Positions 33,471 through 45,571 are shown, counted from the first letter of the stretch. The stretch is DNA of 64,000 bases from Siphonodentalium dalli (GCA_032622095.1 CP136062.1:156424875-156488874); one strand, 5' to 3'. A program made the numbers and translations. The notes: generated from the letters alone by a model not told the origin.

Positions 33471-35260
33471 TTTAGCTCAACTTTACTTTGTAAAGTTTGA
33501 GCTATTTGCCATGGCTTGGTATCCGTCATCCGTGTGTGTGTGCGTGACTCGTCAACAATTTCCTTTAGCACTGGCTACAGGTCGTACCTTTGGTCGGATC
33601 ATTATGAAATTTGTCATGCCTGTTGACATGTAGATGGGAACGAGTCATTTTGGGGTCATTTGGAAAAAAAACATGGCCGCAAGCGGCCATCTTGAATTTA
33701 AAATTTCAATCCATTAGCACAGGCTACAAGTCGTACTGTTCGTCTGATGATCATGAAATTTGTCATCGATGTTGTAACTGGAGATGGGAACGAGTCATTT
33801 TGGGGTCGTTCGGCCAAAACATATGGCCGCCAGCAGCCATCTTGGATTTTACTCTTTGCATGACTAAATCCTTCTGCATGGGCTACAGGTCGTAGCTTTG
33901 GTCGGATCTTCATGAAATTTGTCATCGATGTTAATATTGACATGTAGATGGGAACAAGCCATTTTGGGGTTATTGGGCCAAAAAACATGGCCGCAGCGGC
34001 CATCTTGAATTAAAAATTTCAATCCATTAGCACGGGCTACAGGTAGTACTGTTTGTCTGATCATCATGAAATTTATCATCGTTGTTAATATTGACATGTA
34101 GATGGGAACGAGTCATTTTGGGGTTGATTGGCCAAAAAACATGGCCACCAGCAGCCATCTTGGATTTTACTCTGCATGACTAAATCCTTTGGCATGGGCT
34201 ACAGGTCGTAGTACTTTTGGTTGGATCATTATGAGATTTGTCATGGCTGTTGACATTGACATCTAGATGAGAACGAGTAATTTTTGTGTCATTCGGCAAA
34301 AAAACATGGCTGCCAGTGGCCATCTTGAATTTCAAATTTCAATCCATTAGCACGGACTACAGGTCGTACTGTTCGTCTGATCATCATGAAATTTGTCATC
34401 GATGTTAACAATGACATGTAGATGGGAACGAGTCATTTTGGGGTCATTGGGCCAAAAAACATGGCCGGCAGCAGCCATCTTGGATTTTACTCTTTGCATG
34501 AATAAATCCTTGGGCACGGGCTACAGGTCCTACCTTTGGTCGGATCATTATGAAATATGTCACAGCTGTTGACATTAATAAGTAGATGGGAACGAGTCAT
34601 TTTGGGGCCATTCGGCAAAAAAACATGGCCGCCAGTGGCCATCTTGGATTTAAAAATTTAATCCATTGGCACGGGCTACAGGTCATACTGTTCTTCTGAT
34701 CATCATGAAATTTGTCGTGGGTGTTAATATTGACATGTAGATGGGAACGAGTCATTTTGGGGTCTTTCGGCCAAAAAACATGTCCGCCAGTAGCCAACTT
34801 GGATTTTACTCTTTGCATGACTAAATACTTTGGCACGGGCTACAGGTCGTAGCTTTGGTCGGATCATCATGAAATTAGTCATGGATGTTAACAATGACAT
34901 GTAGATGGGAACGAGTCATTTTGGGGTCATTCAGCCAAAAAACATGGCCACCAGCAGCCATCTTGGAATTTACTCTTTACATGACTAAATTATTTGACAC
35001 AGGCTACAATCTTTTGTCGGATCATCATGAAATTTGTGATGGTTGTTAATGACATGTAGATGGGAATTTAAGTCATTTTGTGGTCATTCGGTAAAAAAAC
35101 ATGGCTGCCAGCGGCCATCTTGGATTTCACTCTTTGCATTACTAGGCCTTTCAACTTTCCACATTCCTAATCACTCCATTGACATTATGACATAACACAT
35201 GAAATTATTCCCTTTCCAAGTTGAGCTTCAGTGTCATTGTCACTTTTATTATATTTAGCC
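33471..35260 (+). mobile_element. Tandem-array ('pearl-like') element, copy 2
   Basis: The left edge TTAGCTCAACTTTACTTTGT and right edge TTGAGCTTCAGTGTCATTG match copy 1. Ten units begin with AGATGGGAACGAGTCA at about 33633, 33782, 33947, 34100, 34266, 34421, 34585, 34738, 34904 and 35057. Spacing alternates about 153 and 165 bp, and content alternates between a TTTCAATCCATTAGCAC type and a TTTTACTCTTTGCATGAC type. The true repeat is therefore a dimer of about 318 bp. Open frames across it are artefacts. Confidence 0.75.
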
Positions 35261-35905
35261 ATAGCATAGTATGATAAAGATAGTGACCACTCGTCGTCTG
35301 TCTGTGTGTCCATGGACATTTATGCATGGTGCGATAACTCAAACATTTTCTATCTGATCGGAATTTTACATATGAATGTCTGAGCCCAAAAGACAGATCA
35401 AGTTCGAATATGGGTTTGATGCGACTATTTTTAACTGAGTTATGGCCCTTTTTCTAAAAAATATTCACTCTATTAAAAAACAAAACAAAATTTCTTAGAT
35501 TGAATTCCTTGCTCAATTTATCCACAAAAAAACCCACAAAAATAATCAATAAATAAATAAATAAAAAAAATAAATATTTTGTTTAAATAATTAAACAAAT
35601 TTTTTTTTTCCAAAGTTACCAAAATTTTAAAAACTAACACCATTATAACTCTGCCAAGGGTACCCGAGTCTGATGTTATTATACAAAAAATGTAAATGTT
35701 ATTTGTTTAATAGTGATACCAGTCTTCAGCATAAACTATGCCTGTGATTTGTTGACCGCTTTGGTGTATAAATAATTCATACCATATTACCAATGGGTCA
35801 GCAGTGAGGTATCTTATCTTGATGGCGGTTGTTGGTAGAATATGATACATTGTAAACTTAAATTGGAATCTCTTGACCAAGTATTCCATGGTCACCTTTT
35901 CACAT
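35261..35905. other. Unassigned AT-rich sequence
   Basis: A run of A-rich simple sequence lies at 35470-35600. GAGTTATGGCCCTTTTT at about 35438 links it to the 172-bp repeat family. No gene. Confidence 0.45.
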
Positions 35906-36407
35906 TTAAAGGCACGTGCGGCCTTAATTGTCGAAAATATTCATATTTGTTCCAAACACCGTAAACAGAAAAACATTAAAACGCATACAGTTCCGTTCAT
36001 ATATACCATGACCATCGCGTAAACAGCATGTTATCATAAAGACCTACTATATTTTACCTAAGCAAGAGCCTGGTTGTGTTACAGAAGACAGCACAATTCT
36101 ACTGGCTAATCACACACAAATGACATAAACGCTCTTTATTAGTTCCATATCAGGTATTCACCAACAAAGAACGCTCTTTATGTTTACCATCATAATATAA
36201 ACAAACACCAGAAAAGTAACTTTTTATGCTTCTGTTTACATAACAATGGTCAAACATATGACCATAACATACTGTTTATGCGATATATCTTATTTGTATA
36301 CGGACAAAGTCTATCTACATTTTGATGTTCTTTCTGTTTGTGGCGGTTTTTGACGGGTGGAGATATTTTCACAGGATACCCACCGCCAAGGCCAACCGTA
36401 TCTTTAA
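35906..36407. mobile_element. TTAA-flanked MITE, copy 2 (494 bp)
   Basis: The element at 35910-36403 has TTAA on both sides (35906-35909 and 36404-36407). It is the same length as copies 1 and 3 with scattered substitutions, and is the most diverged of the three. Confidence 0.85.
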
Positions 36408-38469
36408 CCCAAGGCTGGGGTGGTGCAGCGCATTACAGATCCTGTTCCAGTGCATTCTCTTACATAAGGTACATGTAAATGTGAGTGACCCATAAATTCC
36501 TATAAGTTGTGTTATGTACATGTATGGTCTATAATACCGGTAGTACATAACAGTATACTCTATAAATCAACATCAACACTCTCATTTATGTTTCCGATCA
36601 TAGTACTATCGCCAAGGAATTTGCTCAATAGGTTTTATGATTGGGGTTAGGGTTTTGTACCTGCAATGGGAATCTGTTATTTAATTATTTTAACTAAATG
36701 TTTACTGATATGTGAACCATCTTATTGTTTTAAAAAGGGGGGTATCCTTAGTCCCATTGGGACAGTCACACCTCTAATGTTTACAAGAGTTACGGCCCTT
36801 GTTTGAGTTAGAAATTTGTGAAATTTGTGTCCGAAAGAATATTTAAGCTTGTAACTCGTGGTGTTAATTATAGGGTGTTCTTGTATGTTGAGCATAGTTT
36901 GGTGGTGGAAAGGATCCCCACATACCAGTTTCATATTTGCCAGTTACAACCATTCTTTGACTTGGAAATTTGTGATTGAGGATTTGGAGGGTTCGGAGTT
37001 ATATAGTGGAGACCCTCGTTTGACCCCGTCCTTCACAGTGCAAGTTTTGTCTGCACTCTTTTCGGAGTTATGGCCCTTTGCCAGAGTTATGACCTTGTGT
37101 TAGACTGAGAGAAGTGCCCCATTATTACTTTATTTTCGCTCTAAATATAGGCAACATTGAGCGTTCCCTGTCTTATATTCCACTATAGTACAAGAAATAT
37201 CAATCATGCCGCCATTATACTGAACAAATGACAGAAATATTTTGATACATGTGTAGCATGCCTTTAAATCCGACAAGAGTACATGTACATGTAAATCATT
37301 ATTCATGATTTTCATTAACTCATTTTCAACACTTCTGACTTGCTGTAGAAATTCTAAAGCATTTGCCTAAAGTGATATCTTATCAGTTGTATGTATTTCA
37401 ATTACTGCTACTGCAAATGAGAATTATGAATATTGAATTGCAATTTGATTTCATTCCTGGCGGTAGTTTACCTTTTATTGTGAAAATATGACAGAATATA
37501 TAACAACACTAGTCACTATAGTCTACACACTGCAAGGTGAGTGAAATTATGAATTATTGACAAATTCTATCAACTGGCGACTGAAATACCGGTATGAGTT
37601 TGTGCTATAAATTAGTACACAAGCACTTGAACATGAAATCGTGTGGGACTGGTTGAATTGACCTGCGATATGATGGATCACATCCATCCTCAAGCTACTT
37701 TTGCCATTTAACCCTTTCATACTGGTGCAGCATTAAAGATAATGTGCCTGTGCACACTCGTATACATGTATAAATATATGCATGTCTCTCATGGTGAGCC
37801 TCGCATATAAAAGTTCACTGGTTTACAATGTTAAGGCAAATGTTGTTAGGCCAATGTCTTTTCTTATATACGCGAGGCTCCCAATGGGAGACTCCCATAT
37901 ATATAAGTGTGCATTGGACCAAGTTTTTCGCAAAATTTCATTGAGCTCTAGTCATGATAAGGTTAATGGCATTTTTCTGATGTGCAGGGGTAGACATGCT
38001 TGAGACCCCGTCACAGTTTAATTCACACCAGTTTCTCAGCTTCTGTTATTTTACGGAGTTCGAACTCATAGTCCTGATAGATGTACATGTTCTTGTAGAT
38101 GGTGATTTATGAGCTGAGTTTAGAACCACATAATTGGTGGGAGGGGTTCTGGTTCTGACCCCCCCCTAACTTTGGTATTCAGTGGAAAATCTGTTGTAAG
38201 TAGACCAACAAATGGCCACATTTAGAATATTTCTAACTTTATGAACTTGAGGTACCAGTTACAAAATGATTCAATCATGTGAGATTGAAGCCACAGGAAC
38301 ATCCATGTTGGTCGGTTGATAAAGGTTTATCGTCATTTCAGCCGCTATGCCATGTCACAACATCAGTTTTACTGGTTGAATGACCACATGAATAGTTAAT
38401 CGCCCCACCCCACCAAACGGGCACCCATGTTGTTCAGCTTTGGTTCGTTAATTAAGCTAGCTTATGTTC
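36408..38469. other. Unassigned sequence to the right edge of the 21-kb block
   Basis: GAGTTACGGCCCTT-type fragments of the 172-bp family lie at 36780-37090. No gene or RNA was identified. The block ends at CTTATGTTC, where the palindrome arm resumes with ATATTA. Confidence 0.45.
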
Positions 38470-38475
38470 ATATTA
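38470..38475. other. 6-bp direct repeat ATATTA at right edge of the 21-kb insertion
   Basis: Second copy of the hexamer at 17353-17358. Upstream of it, homology to the right arm stops abruptly. Confidence 0.75.
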
Positions 38476-38639
38476 TCTACATGTATATCACGTGATGATC
38501 TCGGTGGGGTAGCTTCAGTCTTGAATATTAAAGGGATACTAGTCTCTCACGGGGGATGATTATTAAAGTGACACTCACTATGGATGAATGTTAAAGTAAC
38601 ACATGGCGCACACTGTGGGATAATGTTAAAGTGACACTC

Positions 38640-38870
38640 GCATTGAAAACTTCCAAAAAGTTCAAAAAGGTCAAAAAGTTCAAAAAGTTCAAAAAGTTCA
38701 AAAAGGTCAAAAAGGTCAAAAAGTTCAAAAAGTTCAAAAATTTCAAAAATTTCAAAAAGTTCAAAAATTTCAAAAACTTACAAAATTTCAAAAATTTCGA
38801 AAAACTTCAAAAACTTCAAAAATTTCTCAAATTTCACAAATTTCACAAATTTCAAAAAACTTAAAAAATT
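38640..38870. repeat. 9-bp minisatellite, left arm
   Basis: GTTCAAAAA-type 9-mers (variants GGTCAAAAA, TTTCAAAAA, ACTTCAAAA) are repeated about 24 times. Because the unit is three codons, both strands stay open and spell Phe-Lys-Lys or Phe-Leu-Asn-like repeats; this is not a gene. Unit number differs between arms. Confidence 0.9.
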
Positions 38871-38939
38871 AAACAAAATTCAGGATTTAGTCATAAATGT
38901 GACCCGCTATATCAAATCCAGTCGGAAGTCGGGATTTTT

Positions 38940-39140
38940 TTTATCCTGTGCCAATGCATTCTCTTATATATGCGAGTCAACCAGCCGCCGCCGGCGGCGG
39001 CGGCAACTACATAATCCTATGGCATGCAAAGAAATTGGCGGCGGCGCTGCCGCCGGCGGTTCAGGATTTAGTCAAAAATATGGCTTGTTTCCATTCATCG
39101 GAAAGCTATGGGGGTACGGTGGTGAGCGCCACTGAAAAAA
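38940..39140. repeat. GGC-rich simple sequence, left arm
   Basis: GCCGCCGCCGGCGGCGGCGG at about 38984 and a second GGCGGCGGCGCTGCCGCCGGCGG at about 39038 are self-complementary GC islands in AT-rich DNA. TCAGGATTTAGTCA occurs both before (38879) and after (39059). Overlapping open frames are artefacts. Confidence 0.6.
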
Positions 39141-39209
39141 GCAAGTGAGCGAGGGAAAAAAGAGAAAAATAACATGACAAGTAGTACATAGTACAATTTA
39201 TTATATTAA

Positions 39210-39833
39210 CTATTCACAGTCACTTTCGTCCGAATTGTCATCACAGGAATCAACCTTTTTTATTTTTAATGAAGAATCACCATAACTCCATACTATTCCA
39301 AATGTCCATACGAGTTCATAATCTAAATCTGAAACAGGTCTAGTGTTTTTTACAATATAATCCAAAGACACTTTTTCTTCAAATAACTTTTCAACAGTGA
39401 AAATTGTACATGGTTCTCGGAGAATAATGTATCCATATATTCTCGTCACTTCTTCGAATTTCAAAGTTTTTTCATTGAGAATCCTGTCTTGATATTCAGT
39501 AAAGCGAGTAAAATTATTTCCAACTAATTCACGAATTGCGTTTATTTCGTTTTTAGGAACACCATGAAATATCCAATAATCTGAAAACATTTGATCCAAT
39601 ATATCCATTAAGAAATCAGTTTCAAATTCTGATCTCTCAATCAAACATCTCAGTCGACTCTGTCCCTCAGAGAAATGTCCGTTTAGCAAAGTCTCCATTA
39701 TAATTCTACTTTCCCTCAAAAACCAAGCTTGCTTAAGTTCTTGTTTGATTTCTTGATCCATTTTTGACATTTCGATCAAATTATTATAAATTTTCAAAAG
39801 CATCTCTGCTGGTAACACATCAATTCCATCCAT
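39210..39833 (-). CDS. Unrecognised protein, left arm copy (207 aa from first ATG)
   Basis: Reverse-oriented twin of 51024-51647. The open frame extends upstream to 39908 (232 codons), but the first ATG is at 39833. I do not recognise a family. Predicted features: helical and charged throughout, a TFGIVWSYG hydrophobic segment near the end and a very acidic Ser/Asp/Cys tail (DSCDDNSDESDCE). No signal peptide or obvious zinc finger. One arm-specific change is seen (Thr here, Ala in the right copy, in the FTRF-EYQ segment). AATAAA follows just beyond the stop (39197-39202, minus strand). The two-copy intactness makes it the best coding candidate in the element; an exon of a spliced gene is also possible. 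Confidence 0.55.
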   Translation of the reverse strand: MDGIDVLPAEMLLKIYNNLIEMSKMDQEIKQELKQAWFLRESRIIMETLLNGHFSEGQSRLRCLIERSEFETDFLMDILDQMFSDYWIFHGVPKNEINAIRELVGNNFTRFTEYQDRILNEKTLKFEEVTRIYGYIILREPCTIFTVEKLFEEKVSLDYIVKNTRPVSDLDYELVWTFGIVWSYGDSSLKIKKVDSCDDNSDESDCE

Positions 39834-39908
39834 AAGGAATTGTGTTGTATTCACCCACAACAAGTCGTTTGGTGTACACAGATCGGAATGTTTTTGTTTG
39901 CTCTTCAC

Positions 39909-41272
39909 TAATTACTTCTCGGTTCTTTGTGCGTTTAATTCTGCAGCCAACTTCACATCGTAACAATAATAAAAGGGACACTTCATCTATATCAGTCTCA
40001 AAACGTGTTGGTACACATCTGTGTGGAAACTAAAACCAATCACCCTTCGTCCGTCATCCGTACATAATTGTAATATGATTTTCTCAGAAACCACGGGATC
40101 CCTTTGGCTGAAATTTGGTCTCAACATGGGATCAGAAATTATCCATGGAAGACAACAGTGTCCGTGTGGGGAGAAGCTTCGTAGTGTTTCGCTGTCGCCA
40201 TGGTGTTTGTTTGGGTATAGGCATGGGTGGTGAGTGTGGTTCTCATATGGTCTGAACTAGCCTTTACTGACTGAGGTCATTTAGTGCACATGTCATCACT
40301 TCACTGATAACCATTATATGGTCAAATCCCTACAATATCAAACGCAATGTTTCAATAATGGGTTTTCTTAAAATTTTGACTAAATATTGGTTATATTATA
40401 CGCATCAGCGATCCTTCTTAATAACGCTCTGTATATTTTCAAACGCATTGCACTAAATGGGTTTGGAATAGCCATACAGGAAAGGAGAAACCGAGGTCCT
40501 GGGTAGGTCGACTGCATATAGCAGTATATATGGGATACAGACATGGACAGCAATGGGTTCCTCGTGGCTTCTGGCCTACACATGACATATTAAAGTTAAC
40601 CACACCCATCGGCGCGCCTTTAATGGGCTATGAAGCGCCATACAGGCTCGAACCATGGCCTTCGCCATGTGTTTCTATTTGAACCCACATTAGTAACTAA
40701 ATAAAAGCTTTCTCTCCAGGCTGTTTCACGCCATAACCTTGATTTGGAAAGCTTGAAGGGCTAATTAAGCTTCACTTTAAATCCCAACATTTTCTTATTT
40801 GAAGAACGTATCTGGTTAACCATGTCAACCTACTCCACCATAGTAAGCTCATTTAATTCAAGGAGCTTCACACATAGTCCCACTAGTAATGATGTGTCGT
40901 TATTTACTGCAGAAATGGTCATATAGAATACAATACAACACATTTTGGTCACATACCTTACAGGTGCACGTCACTTTCGCAAGATATCGAACTGACCATG
41001 TATAGAGTGGAATGACATGTCGGGTATCAAATGTATAATCAGTTCCAGTATTTCGTCCATAAGGCAGTTTTTGGTTGTAACATCATTGTGTATGACGGTT
41101 CATTCATATGATACCATAGCGGTTGCACACGATACTGTCTGTTGTATTTTATGTCTTATATCATGTATATTAATTGCTCTATGGATGGTAGGAGTATGGC
41201 ACTGGTGTCTGGTTCTTCGATGTATTCTAGTCATAGTTCATTCATATTATTACTCTAAAATATCCATTAAAT
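39909..41272. other. Palindrome arm, unassigned portion
   Basis: No gene is supported. Text such as TCTCAGAAACCACGGGATCC followed by GCTGAAATTTGGTCTCAACATGGG resembles common non-coding invertebrate repeats. Several of the arm-to-arm substitutions fall here. Confidence 0.4.
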
Positions 41273-42520
41273 GGAGAAACTAAAGAGCCCATATTATGTA
41301 GACTAGTGTATAAATACTTACTTCATGCATTATTTTCATCAATTATATGTATTATAACTCCCATCAAGATAGGCTGTTATACAGAGGAAACAAAGCATGT
41401 ACCAAGTGACAGTCTGTACCAAGTGACAGTCTCATGTCACGAAAGGCCTACTATGTGGACACATTTTCTTATCAAAACGCTATATTATGTAGGGGATTAT
41501 CAACCATTGGTCTGGAAAAGGCATACGAGCGGAACGCGTGTATACACATTTATTCGATGTACTCTTTAATCGTCGATTTCTCTTTATTGTCGTTAATTTA
41601 TAGCATTATTAATAGGAATCTAAACTCGCCGTTATATTGAGAAAATAATGCGTCAATACCAGTCAATACTGCTTTATTGGCGGTAAATGAAATTATTGAA
41701 TCATGTATCGCAGCTAAACAAGCGAGACAACTGATCACAACACAAAAATTAGTAATATTTCTGAAGCCTTGAGTGGTTTGTAATACACAGTGTAAATTTT
41801 CATTATTGCTACCATTTAAGGAAACATGCCCCCGATAGGGCTACTATGCGAACACATGTCTATATTAATTTCACATATTCCTTACCGTTCATTCATATAT
41901 ACTCCAAGCTCTCTGTTAATACAGAGGCATCAAAACATTGGTCTGGAAAAGACCTACTATGTGGATGCGTGTATACATATTTACTTGATGTATTCTTCAA
42001 TCGTTCATTTCTCTTTATTATCGTTCATTTATAGCATTATTAGAAGAAATTTAGTCTAAAATCTCCATTACATGGAGACAATAAAGAGCCCATATGGTGT
42101 AGACTAATGCATAAATACTTCATGTATTCTTTTCACCAATTATATGTATTGTACAACCTATACATTTAGTCTGTTATACAGAGGAAACAAAGCATGTACT
42201 ACGTGGCAGTTTCATATGACGATAAGACCTACTATGTGAACACATGTGCATATTAATTTCACATATTCTTCTCAAAACGCTCTATTTTATACGGGGGTAT
42301 CAAACATTGGTCTGGAAAAGGCCTGCTATGTGGACGCGTGTATACATATTGACTTCATATATGCATTCATAGTTCATTTCTCTTAATTGTCGTTCATTTA
42401 ATAGCATTATTAGTAGAAATATAGTCTAAAACCGTCGGTATATGGATAATATATAGCGTCAATACTGTTTTATTGTTGGTAACTCAAATTATTGCATCAT
42501 GTATCGCAACTAAACAAGCG
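41273..42520. repeat. Diverged internal repeats in left arm (TAAAGAGCCCATAT blocks)
   Basis: Blocks starting AAAGAGCCCATAT (41282, 42083) and containing ACAGAGGAAACAAAGCATGTAC, CATTGGTCTGGAAAAG (41506, 41937, 42307), CGTGTATACA and TTTATAGCATTATTA recur two to three times. Mirror copy is at about 48337-49584. Short open frames follow the repeat structure. Confidence 0.65.
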
Positions 42521-43024
42521 AGACAACTCATAAATTCTTAATAGTTCTGATGTCTATGGCAGTTCACAGAGTGTATATTTTCATTGTTGTTACCATTTTA
42601 GTGCATAAATTACTGATTTCTGTGTAAGAACGCTGGTCTCCATTGTTGTTATGATTGTGCCTATAACTGTCCATATTCTTAAAGCAAGTACGGTACCTCT
42701 ATGTGATATGATGTATAAAAATTTCCATTTTCACAGGTAAATCACGTATAAACGCTCTTTAATGTATAGTTAAACTGAGTTTTCACATGCAGGGCTATGT
42801 CTTTGTGGACTATATACGTGGTATACTTCAGTATATACACGACGTGAATGTGTTCTAAGTATGCGTATCTGATTTATGTATACGTTCGTGTTTCTTAACG
42901 CAAATCCAATACATATTAGTGCGTTATATTATGATGTACATTAAGTGCCCTTTTCACTGTTAAATCAAGTAAAAAAGCCCTCTACTATAGTTAACTATTC
43001 AGTTCCACATACGCTATAAGCTCT

Positions 43025-43387
43025 ATGGTGGTCCGGTTTGTCTTATCAATATGCCATTATATGCACGAATGTAATGTGTTCAAATATGTGGGTTATGATG
43101 TATACTTTAATGTTAAAGTATATAAGCACTCTTTAAGATATGCATATGCAGAATGTTGCCTCTTTACACTGACAAAAAAAAAAGAATATATAATTTTGAA
43201 TACTACTCTTCATAAAACGTTAGAAAACCATAATCTAACAACTAATATCGAAGAACAATGTAATTACTTGATAAGCATTGTAAATATTTCGTCTGTTTTA
43301 AATAAAATGGAAATATTTCGTCTATTTGAAATACAGTTGGAAGCAACAATCAAGTATTTAAATGAAATTTGGACCAAAATCTTATAA
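43025..43387 (+). CDS. Hypothetical 120-aa frame, left arm (points to centre)
   Basis: The ATG-initiated open frame of 120 codons lies in very AT-rich DNA, and its amino acid sequence is identical to the twin at 47832-47470. The C-terminal half looks helical; there is no recognised domain. Identity between arms is expected from the palindrome alone, so it is weak evidence for coding. Confidence 0.25.
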   Translation: MVVRFVLSICHYMHECNVFKYVGYDVYFNVKVYKHSLRYAYAECCLFTLTKKKEYIILNTTLHKTLENHNLTTNIEEQCNYLISIVNISSVLNKMEIFRLFEIQLEATIKYLNEIWTKIL

Positions 43388-43889
43388 TTTGAGAAAACGT
43401 ATATAATTTCTATCGAAGTCTTATAATAAAGGAAGGCTTTGTGCGAATCCATTCGGTCTAATGTGTGAATGTGTTCATCATCGCAAATATAATGATGCAG
43501 AAATGAATATTTCCTAGAAAAATGTTAACATAGCTTGTATTTAACCGAAATAATATAGCATTTGAGTTAAAATGTTTCATATTAGGACCATAACGAACCA
43601 ATGCATAAAAATACAATATTTTGTTTTTCATTCTCGATCAAAATAATGCAGGGTTGTCAATTATCAACAAAAAACAAATACTTTGAAACAAAAACGATGA
43701 CATAAGAACGAATATTCAAGAGCTAGTGTGAAAATAACCCTCACATTTATAAAAAAAAACAATAAAAATTCAGTTTTCGAGTAAGTCCTTCATAATTATT
43801 GAATGTTTTCGTCTATGTTGGATCAAATTTGACACAAAAATCAATTAGCTCACTAACAGTTCGCGCAATATCTCATATTTTGAGAAAGC

Positions 43890-45000
43890 GTTTGCAATTT
43901 TAGACAACAATATTGCTAGTGAAGGTGAATATTTCATCCTGGAACTCATGATATATGATAAAAATAGATGTAAAGACACTTCACGAGACCTCATATCTTT
44001 GAGTTATGAACATAAAGTCATCTCATAGTGCCAATGTACCCCATAATTTGGTCAGGAGAAATATGTATTTCATATTTGACCCTTCATCTATGGTAAAAAA
44101 TGAATTAAGGGACATGGGAGTGGTGTCCTAGACATTAATCTAGAGCATAAATTGACTCAATTTTGCAACTTTAGGCAACATTCTTGCCAGGGAAAGTGTA
44201 TATTTCATGTTGGAACTCATCAAATGTGATAAACATGCACCAAAAGGCACTTACTGAGCTCTGATGACTTTGAGTTATGACAACAACGGCATCTCATACT
44301 AGATTGTAAGCCATAATTTGGTCAGGAAAAGTGTAAATTTCATATTTTATCCTACATGTGTTTTAACAATCAATGTAATTACACCCCATCGGTCGCCTAG
44401 ACACAGCGTAAATGTTCTCAAGTTTTCAACTGTAGGCCACAATGTCGGCAGTGAAGGTAAACATTTCATGTTGGAACCCATGAAATGTGATAAAATGGAT
44501 AAAAAGACACTTCATGAGTACTTATGACTGAGTTATGAACATAAAGGGACCTCATAGTGTATTGTAGGTCATAATTTGGTCAGGAAAATTGTAAATTTCA
44601 TGTCTTAAGCTCCATGTGTTTTAAAAATATATTTAATTACAGCCATTGGGTCCCTAGAGATCAATCCACAGTCCATATGTAGTCCATATGCAATTTTAGG
44701 GAACAGTATTGCTAGCGAAGGTGAACATTCCATGCTGGAACTCATGAAATATGATAAAAATAGATGAAAAGACACTTTCTGAGGCCTTGGTCAGGAGAAA
44801 TGTGTATTGTATTTTGACCCTTGATGAGTGGTAGCAATCAATGAAATTACACCCCATGGTATCCTCAGATATGAAGCAACATCATAAATGCACTCAGTTT
44901 TGGCAATTTAGAAAACATTGTTGATAGGGAAGTTGTACATGTCATGTTGGAACTGGTGAAATGTGATAATAATTGATCAAAAGACACTCGATGAGCCCTG
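43890..45000. repeat. ~265-bp tandem repeats, left arm
   Basis: About five diverged units are marked by TTTCATGTTGGAACTCATGAAATGTGATAAAA-like text at 43932, 44205, 44464, 44729 and 44941. Each is followed by AAAAGACACTT and by TATGAACATAAAGGCATCTCATAGTG and ATAATTTGGTCAGGAAAA. Mirror copy is at about 45857-46967. Open frames in them are artefacts. Confidence 0.8.
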
Positions 45001-45285
45001 ATGGGTTTCAATTATGGTCATAAAGGCATCTGATAGTGTCATTATACAACGGGGAAATTTGTGAAGCGCTAACAAAGCGTATCTACACGGTGTTATACGA
45101 TCCAAAATGATCCTGATATAAGAAATGCAATCTAGATCATACTCAGTATCTTCGTATCGACTGAATATATCGTTATTCGATGGTGTTCCCGACATACCTC
45201 CGTCTTTACTTTTCTTATGCCTTTGTAAATTGTAGTTCGTCGATAATATATTTCTGCACAAATGGCACCCGTGTATTGTCTCGAA
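44977..45285 (-). other. Zinc-finger-like open frame near the palindrome centre, left arm
   Basis: Mirror image of 45572-45880; see that entry. Sequence is identical. Confidence 0.3.
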
Positions 45286-45414
45286 TCATGGGAAGAACTA
45301 TCGTCCTTATACCAGCGAAAAGATGAGCGAATATGGTGTGGTATTATAAACTCGCCGCCTTCGTACCTCTATTTATCGTTTAGAGTTATTGTTCTTAGAT
45401 AAAAAATTGGCGCG

Positions 45415-45442
45415 GCGGCAGTGGGGATGAGGGGGCCGCACG
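45415..45442. other. Palindrome centre: 28-bp GC-rich spacer
   Basis: Arms end at TTGGCGCG (45407-45414) and CGCGCCAA (45443-45450). The spacer begins GCGGC and contains GCCGC at 45435-45439, so even the loop can pair, leaving about 15 unpaired purine-rich bases (GTGGGGATGAGGGG). The GC content contrasts sharply with the AT-rich arms. Flanking it are divergent frames running outward. Confidence 0.85.
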
Positions 45443-45571
45443 CGCGCCAATTTTTTATCTAAGAACAATAACTCTAAACGATAAATAGAGGTACGAAGGC
45501 GGCGAGTTTATAATACCACACCATATTCGCTCATCTTTTCGCTGGTATAAGGACGATAGTTCTTCCCATGA

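Larger units (their letters stand above)
17359..38469. mobile_element. 21.1-kb block inserted in the left palindrome arm
   Basis: The block is bounded by ATATTA direct repeats and absent from the right arm. It is a mosaic of older elements: hAT-like, TA-MITE, Harbinger-like and TTAA MITE copies and two tandem-array elements. No transposase frame is present. It lacks clear terminal inverted repeats. The only hint is ACGGACCAAAG at 17359-17369 against ACGAACCAAAG (complement of 38438-38448), which lies about 21 bp inside the right edge and may be chance. It may be a composite cargo transposition or an ectopic insertion by repair. Confidence 0.6.
38470..45414. repeat. Palindrome, left arm (main part)
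   Basis: Inverted copy of 45443-52378. Paired positions sum to 90857 throughout, changing to 90848 only outside the 9-bp minisatellite, so the arms differ in length by one net 9-bp step. About a dozen substitutions were seen by eye, all between roughly 39.5 and 42.2 kb. The first six bases, ATATTA, are shared with 17353-17358. Confidence 0.95.

Noticed and set aside
38591-38864. Lys/Phe-rich and Phe/Leu/Asn-rich proteins on both strands
   Set aside because: They are produced by a 9-bp minisatellite whose unit length keeps all frames periodic.
43025-43387. 120-codon frame as a confident gene
   Set aside because: AT-rich, no motif, and conservation in the other arm is explained by the palindrome; kept only at low confidence.
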